This document shows, piece after piece, positions 6,798 to 10,359 of a stretch of DNA of 10,359 nt. Origin of the DNA: Desulfobacterales bacterium (GTDB lineage Bacteria; Desulfobacterota; Desulfobacteria; Desulfobacterales; UBA11574); NCBI GenBank assembly GCA_030601485.1, contig JAUVTO010000048.1, forward strand, positions 1 through 10,359. Reading direction: 5' to 3'. The notes beneath the pieces were generated by a model. That model saw nothing but the letters and a program-made list of their open reading frames with translations, was not told the DNA's origin and did not search any database. The translations under genes were made by a program, and so were the position numbers. The first letter of the stretch is position 1; each line of letters opens with the position of its first letter.

Positions 6798-7638
6798 GCA
6801 CATACGAAGTAACTATTACAAGAACAGCGCTGCCAAAAAGCGTAACAGAATTATAAAACGTCTTGTTTTCTGTATTAAAACAGCGGGCGTGGTCGCCGCT
6901 TTGCTGCTGGTTAGTTTTCTTTTTATTTTTAGTTACGACTTTTTAACACAATGCAACTATTTTAAGGCCGAAAAACTGGTCGTTACCGGTACGAGCAGGA
7001 TCTCTGAAAAACAGGTCCTGGAGCAGGCACAGATAAAAAAGGGAATAAACATTATTTCCGTAAATCTTTCAATGGCCAGAAAACGGCTGTTGGCACATTC
7101 ATGGATCACCGAGGCTGAAGTCGGCAGAGACCTTCCGTCCGGAATTTATATCAGAATAAAAGAACACAAACCGCTTGCCGTTCTCGACCTTGGCCGCAAA
7201 TTTTTAATCAATACTTCCGGGGAAATATTCAAGGAAATGGCGGTATCAGATCCTGACCAACTGCCGATTATCAGCGGACTTGAGTTCTCAGACATCAATA
7301 CACGGGACAAACCCCGCAGCATGCCGTTTAACGCCGTAATGAATGTTCTGGAACTGGGTCAAAAATCTAACAGCGTTCTTCCTTGCAAGTTAATAAAAAA
7401 GATTCGGGTGGATCGAGAAATGGGCCTTACAATTTATGCCTTTGATCGTATCAAGGCAATAAAAATCGGATATAATGACTACCCGAATAAATACGACAGG
7501 CTTAAAAATATTCTTGTGCATCTCAAAAAAAGAAGGGGTTTTTCACATCTGGAATCAATCGATCTCAATAATTTAAATCGCATTGTTGTACATCCAACGA
7601 AAATGGAATCGCCTGCCGGAAGTCATAAGGAGGTTTAA
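6784..7638 (+). CDS. ftsQ: Cell division protein FtsQ (POTRA domain, DivIB-like)
   Basis: FtsQ is a bitopic inner-membrane divisome scaffold that links early ring proteins to the FtsW-FtsI synthase through FtsB/FtsL. Starting at TTG 6784 the protein has 284 residues: a basic cytoplasmic tail (about 1-26, rich in Lys and Arg), one membrane helix (about 27-51), a POTRA domain (about 59-134) and the FtsQ beta domain to about residue 270. The POTRA carries the typical pattern VTGTSRISEKQV, KKGINIISVN and the strand region SWITEAEVGRDLPSGIYIRIKEHKPLAVL. Sequence conservation in this family is low, so the call rests on architecture plus position between murB and ftsA. TTG at 6766 would add six residues and overlap murB by 32 bases. 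The stop precedes the ftsA ATG by one base, and the ftsA ribosome-binding site lies within its last codons. Confidence 0.92.
   Translation: MLGRKHIRSNYYKNSAAKKRNRIIKRLVFCIKTAGVVAALLLVSFLFIFSYDFLTQCNYFKAEKLVVTGTSRISEKQVLEQAQIKKGINIISVNLSMARKRLLAHSWITEAEVGRDLPSGIYIRIKEHKPLAVLDLGRKFLINTSGEIFKEMAVSDPDQLPIISGLEFSDINTRDKPRSMPFNAVMNVLELGQKSNSVLPCKLIKKIRVDREMGLTIYAFDRIKAIKIGYNDYPNKYDRLKNILVHLKKRRGFSHLESIDLNNLNRIVVHPTKMESPAGSHKEV
7627..7634 (+). promoter_or_regulatory. Strong Shine-Dalgarno sequence for ftsA
   Basis: AAGGAGGT (7627-7634) is a full match to the anti-Shine-Dalgarno complement, five bases before the ATG at 7640. It fixes the ftsA start there and not at the in-frame upstream codons from 7583. 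It lies within the 3' end of ftsQ. Confidence 0.85.
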
Positions 7639-7639
7639 C

Positions 7640-8866
7640 ATGCAACGACAGGAAAATATTATTGTGGGCCTTGATGTTGGCACGACGAAAATCTGCGCTG
7701 TGGTTGGTGAAGTGGAAGGAAACAAAATAAATATTATCGGCATCGGCACCCACCCCTCAATAGGGCTTCGGAAAGGCGTAGTGGTAAATATTGAATCTAC
7801 GGTAGAATCGATTCAAAAGGCTATCGAAGAGGCGGAACTTATGGCCGGATGTGAAATTTCATCCGTATATGCCGGGATCGCCGGAGGTCACATAACCGGT
7901 TTTAACAGTCGCGGAATCGTAGCAATAAAGGGTCCTGAAGTAACAAAAAATGATGTGGAACGGGTCATTGATGCAGCACGCGCCGTGGCAATCCCCATGG
8001 ACCGTGAAGTCATCCACGTCATTCCCCAGGAATTTATCATCGACGATCAGGGCGGTATTCAGAATCCTGTGGGCATGTCCGGTGTAAGGCTGGAAGCTAA
8101 AATTCATATTGTGACCGGCGCCGTCACATCTGCTCATAACATTGTAAAGTGTGCAAACCGATCCGGTCTTGATGTCTGCGATATCGTCCTGGAACCCCTT
8201 GCTTCAGGGGAAGCCGTACTGACCGGTGAAGAGAAAGATCTGGGCACGGCACTTCTGGATCTTGGCGGCGGAACCAGCGACCTGGCAATCTTTTTCGGAA
8301 AAAACATCAAACACACGTTTGTTCTGTCGCTTGGGGGTAACAACCTGACAAATGATATCAGCATCGGTTTGCGCGCATCGCAGGCTGAAGCTGAAAAGAT
8401 CAAAATAAAATACGGCACCTGTATTGCCCGGGATATCAGCAACGAAGAAACCATTGAAGTCCCGGGTATGGGGGGGCGCAAGCCAAGGAAACTTCCCAGA
8501 CAGATACTGGGAGAAATATTAGAACCCCGTATCGAAGAGATCTTCACGTTAATAAAAATGGAAATTTTCCGGGCCGGTATGGACAACTTCATCACATCCG
8601 GCCTGGTTCTGACCGGCGGATCATCCCTTTTGCACGGTATAACGGATATTGCCGAATCGATTTTCGATGTTCCAAGCCGACTCGGCACACCCAGGGGAAT
8701 CAGCGGCCTTATCGATGTGGTCAATAATCCCATGTATGCCACCGGTGTGGGACTTGTCCTGTACGGGGCAAAACATCGGCCCGAAAAGAAATTCAGAATT
8801 CGTGACACAAACATTTTTAACCGGGTCATGGCTCGGATGAAACGGTGGTTTAAAGATGTAATTTAA
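7640..8866 (+). CDS. ftsA: Cell division protein FtsA (actin-like FtsZ membrane tether)
   Basis: FtsA is an actin-fold ATPase that polymerises on the inner membrane, binds the C-terminal peptide of FtsZ and recruits later division proteins. The 408-residue protein has the phosphate-1 motif GLDVGTTKI (10-18), the FtsA-specific 1C domain (roughly 84-160, in place of the actin 1B subdomain), the phosphate-2 motif DLGGGTSDLAIF (207-218) and the adenosine motif GLVLTGGSSLLHG (321-333). The last 18 residues (391-408) form an amphipathic basic helix with Phe393, Val396, Met397, Met400, Trp403 and Phe404, the membrane-targeting sequence. The 1C domain and C-terminal helix exclude MreB and DnaK. The start is set by the strong ribosome-binding site, one base after ftsQ; an upstream start would lengthen the protein by 19 residues with no family support. 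Confidence 0.97.
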   Translation: MQRQENIIVGLDVGTTKICAVVGEVEGNKINIIGIGTHPSIGLRKGVVVNIESTVESIQKAIEEAELMAGCEISSVYAGIAGGHITGFNSRGIVAIKGPEVTKNDVERVIDAARAVAIPMDREVIHVIPQEFIIDDQGGIQNPVGMSGVRLEAKIHIVTGAVTSAHNIVKCANRSGLDVCDIVLEPLASGEAVLTGEEKDLGTALLDLGGGTSDLAIFFGKNIKHTFVLSLGGNNLTNDISIGLRASQAEAEKIKIKYGTCIARDISNEETIEVPGMGGRKPRKLPRQILGEILEPRIEEIFTLIKMEIFRAGMDNFITSGLVLTGGSSLLHGITDIAESIFDVPSRLGTPRGISGLIDVVNNPMYATGVGLVLYGAKHRPEKKFRIRDTNIFNRVMARMKRWFKDVI

Positions 8867-8877
8867 ACTTATTTTAC

Positions 8878-8885
8878 AGGAGGTG
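8878..8885 (+). promoter_or_regulatory. Strong Shine-Dalgarno sequence for ftsZ
   Basis: AGGAGGTG (8878-8885), seven bases before the ATG at 8893, lies in the 26-base ftsA-ftsZ gap. Together with the ftsA site, this is one of only two near-consensus sites in the window, matching the known need for high FtsZ levels. Confidence 0.85.
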
Positions 8886-8892
8886 GGGAAAA

Positions 8893-10071
8893 ATGTTTAC
8901 TTTGGTAGAAAATGAAAATTCTGCAAAAATCGTGGTAATTGGGGTTGGAGGAGCTGGTGGAAATGCCATTAACAATATGATCGATTCCAAGCTCCAGGGG
9001 GTAAAATTTATCGCCGCCAACACAGATTCACAGGCTCTTGACATCTCCAAGGCATCCTTCAGGATGCAGATTGGAGAAAAGCTTACACAGGGACTGGGCG
9101 CCGGCGCTGATCCTCAAATCGGAAGGGATGCCGCAATTGAAAATTCCGAGGCCATCAAAAATACGCTTGAGGGAAGCCACATGGTGTTCATCACTGCAGG
9201 ATTCGGCGGCGGGACCGGGACCGGAGCTGCACCGGTTATCGCTGAACTTTGCAAAGAAATTGATGCCCTTACCGTTGCGGTGGTGACAAAGCCTTTTTCA
9301 TTTGAAGGCCGGAAACGGGCAAAACAGGCTGAAGGGGGGATTAATTCCCTTAAAAAAGTCGCTGACACGGTTATCACCATACCCAATGACAGGCTGAGGG
9401 GACTTGCGTCAAAAAACGCCAAAATGACCGACATGTTCAAAAAGGCTGATGAGATTCTGCTCCATTCGGTCAAGGGCATTACTGATCTTATTATGATGCC
9501 GGGGTTGATCAATCTCGACTTCGCCGATGTCAGGACTATCATGTCTAAAGCCGGTATGGCCATCATGGGCATTGGTACATCCAATGGTGAAAACCGTGCC
9601 TTGGAAGCCGCCGAACGTGCCATATCCCATCCCCTGCTGGAAGATATTTCCATTTGCGGCGCCAAGGGAGTTTTGATCAACATAGCCAGTAACAGCGATT
9701 TGACAATGGAAGAGATGACCGAAGCTTCAGAGCGGATATATAATGAAGTCGGAGAAAATGCCGATATTATCTGGGGAACCGTGATAGACGACACCCTGGG
9801 CGATGAGATGCGGGTAACCGTTATTGCAACCGGAATCGATTCAAGTCCCAAGTCTGAATTGGGAACCGAGCTCAGAGGCAAAATCAGAGATATCACTTTG
9901 GACGACTTAAACGATTCCGTAGATTACGACGAACCCACATTTATCCGCCGGAAACAAGCGGTGGGTGAATTGAGCGGCGCTACATACAGAGGATACAAAG
10001 GGATTGTAATTGATAACAACGACCTTAATGACCTGGATGTGCCGACATTTTTAAGAAAAAAGGCGGACTAG
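8893..10071 (+). CDS. ftsZ: Cell division GTPase FtsZ
   Basis: FtsZ is the tubulin homologue whose GTP-dependent filaments form the division ring at midcell. The 392-residue protein has the N-terminal nucleotide-binding start IGVGGAGGNAINNM (16-29), NTDSQAL (43-49), the tubulin signature GGGTGTG (105-111) and the synergy (T7) loop NLDFADVR (207-214), with Asn207, Asp209 and Asp212 at the same numbers as in E. coli. The globular core ends near residue 315. A linker of about 60 residues leads to the conserved C-terminal peptide LDVPTFLRKKAD (381-392), which binds FtsA and other partners. Unusually, the linker also contains DEPTFIRRK (346-354), a second near-copy of that peptide. The gene is the last of the cluster and has a strong ribosome-binding site. 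Confidence 0.99.
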   Translation: MFTLVENENSAKIVVIGVGGAGGNAINNMIDSKLQGVKFIAANTDSQALDISKASFRMQIGEKLTQGLGAGADPQIGRDAAIENSEAIKNTLEGSHMVFITAGFGGGTGTGAAPVIAELCKEIDALTVAVVTKPFSFEGRKRAKQAEGGINSLKKVADTVITIPNDRLRGLASKNAKMTDMFKKADEILLHSVKGITDLIMMPGLINLDFADVRTIMSKAGMAIMGIGTSNGENRALEAAERAISHPLLEDISICGAKGVLINIASNSDLTMEEMTEASERIYNEVGENADIIWGTVIDDTLGDEMRVTVIATGIDSSPKSELGTELRGKIRDITLDDLNDSVDYDEPTFIRRKQAVGELSGATYRGYKGIVIDNNDLNDLDVPTFLRKKAD

Positions 10072-10111
10072 CACCTAAACTTTGATTTTTTGTGTTTTTA
10101 TGTGAAAAACT

Positions 10112-10255
10112 CAAATAACAAACAAATAACAATGACCAAAAAACAAATAACAAACAATTGACTTTGGATCTTATTTGGGCTTTGGTATTTCTTTGGAATT
10201 TGGAGCTTGTAGTTTGGAATTTATTTGAGATTTGATGCTTGTGATTTGTTATTTC
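10112..10255. repeat. Inverted heptamer-repeat element 4, downstream of ftsZ
   Basis: The left arm (10112-10161) reads as heptamers beginning CAA, such as CAAATAA (10112, 10123, 10144), CAATGAC (10130), CAAAAAA (10137) and CAATTGA (10155), with extra CAAA tetramers between some units. The right arm (about 10164-10255), read on the minus strand, uses the same grammar: CAAATCA, CAAGCAT, CAAATCT, CAAATAA, CAAGCTC, CAAATTC, sometimes with four extra bases. A perfect 10-base inverted match, AAATAACAAA (10113-10122) with TTTGTTATTT (10245-10254), joins the outer ends. It is a nested inverted-repeat array of a different sequence family from elements 1 to 3. Function is unknown. Confidence 0.7.
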
Positions 10256-10283
10256 TCTCCGAGCAGTAGGATCTACGAACAGG

Positions 10284-10302
10284 AAGCCGGCTTGTCCGGC
10301 TT
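10284..10302 (+). other. GC-rich hairpin downstream of ftsZ
   Basis: AAGCCGG (10284-10290) and CCGGCTT (10296-10302) form a perfect seven-base-pair stem with a five-base loop. The following bases are only mildly T-rich (ACTTATTTACATTT), so this is at best an imperfect intrinsic terminator for the murC-ftsZ block. It sits just beyond repeat element 4. The remaining bases to 10359 hold no supported gene; an ATG at 10325 opens an 11-codon frame running off the window but has no ribosome-binding site. Confidence 0.4.
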
Positions 10303-10359
10303 ACTTATTTACATTTAATCATCAATGGCATGGAAAACCAACAAATTCCATAAAAGATT

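Noticed and set aside
7583..7639. Longer ftsA beginning at 7583
   Set aside because: The extra 19 residues overlap ftsQ, have no family support and ignore the perfect Shine-Dalgarno sequence at 7627-7634.
8134..8829. 231-residue minus-strand open frame opposite ftsA
   Set aside because: It is antisense to ftsA with Ser/Pro/Arg-rich shadow composition and no start signal.
9114..9896. 260-residue minus-strand open frame opposite ftsZ
   Set aside because: It is fully antisense to a strongly conserved gene and rich in Ser, Pro and Ile without domain features. It is explained by codon bias of ftsZ.
10325..10359. Start of a further gene (ATG GCA TGG AAA ACC...) at the right edge
   Set aside because: Only 11 codons are visible, with no ribosome-binding site, so it cannot be supported from this window.

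Overview
The window is a housekeeping segment of the division and cell wall (dcw) cluster of a Gram-negative bacterium. All eight genes lie on the + strand: murD, ftsW, murG, murC, murB, ftsQ, ftsA, ftsZ. The gene order, the single-TM FtsQ with a POTRA domain, a type II (short) MurB, moderate GC content and the intergenic repeats fit a Desulfobacterota (Desulfobacterales-like) genome. That placement is inference from gene order and remembered repeat style, not from a search.

Layout: 1-191 is a repeat-rich gap in front of murD and probably follows mraY or murF outside the window. murD and ftsW (192-2752) overlap by 4 bases. A 280-base gap (2753-3032) holds stem-loops and an inverted octamer-repeat element. 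murG (3033-4220) is followed by a 223-base gap with a second, oppositely oriented copy of that element. murC, murB, ftsQ, ftsA and ftsZ (4444-10071) then form a tight block with gaps of 35, overlap, 1 and 26 bases. From 10072 to the end there is no supported gene. It holds a third kind of inverted repeat, built on CAA-starting heptamers, and a GC-rich hairpin.

Function: MurC adds L-Ala and MurD adds D-Glu to the UDP-MurNAc made by MurB. MurG converts lipid I to lipid II. FtsW polymerises lipid II at the septum with its partner transpeptidase. FtsQ, FtsA and FtsZ build and tether the division ring. No ddl or murA is present within the block.

I see no new enzyme system. The observations most worth following are non-coding: (1) two oppositely oriented copies of an octamer inverted-repeat element share one defined end, CATTCCAATTG followed by a GCGAAGC mini-hairpin; (2) three repeat families of similar architecture occupy every large gap; (3) a conserved 23-base leader sits just upstream of both murG and murB, neither of which has a good Shine-Dalgarno sequence. 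In addition, FtsZ carries two copies of the DxPTFxR C-terminal partner-binding motif.
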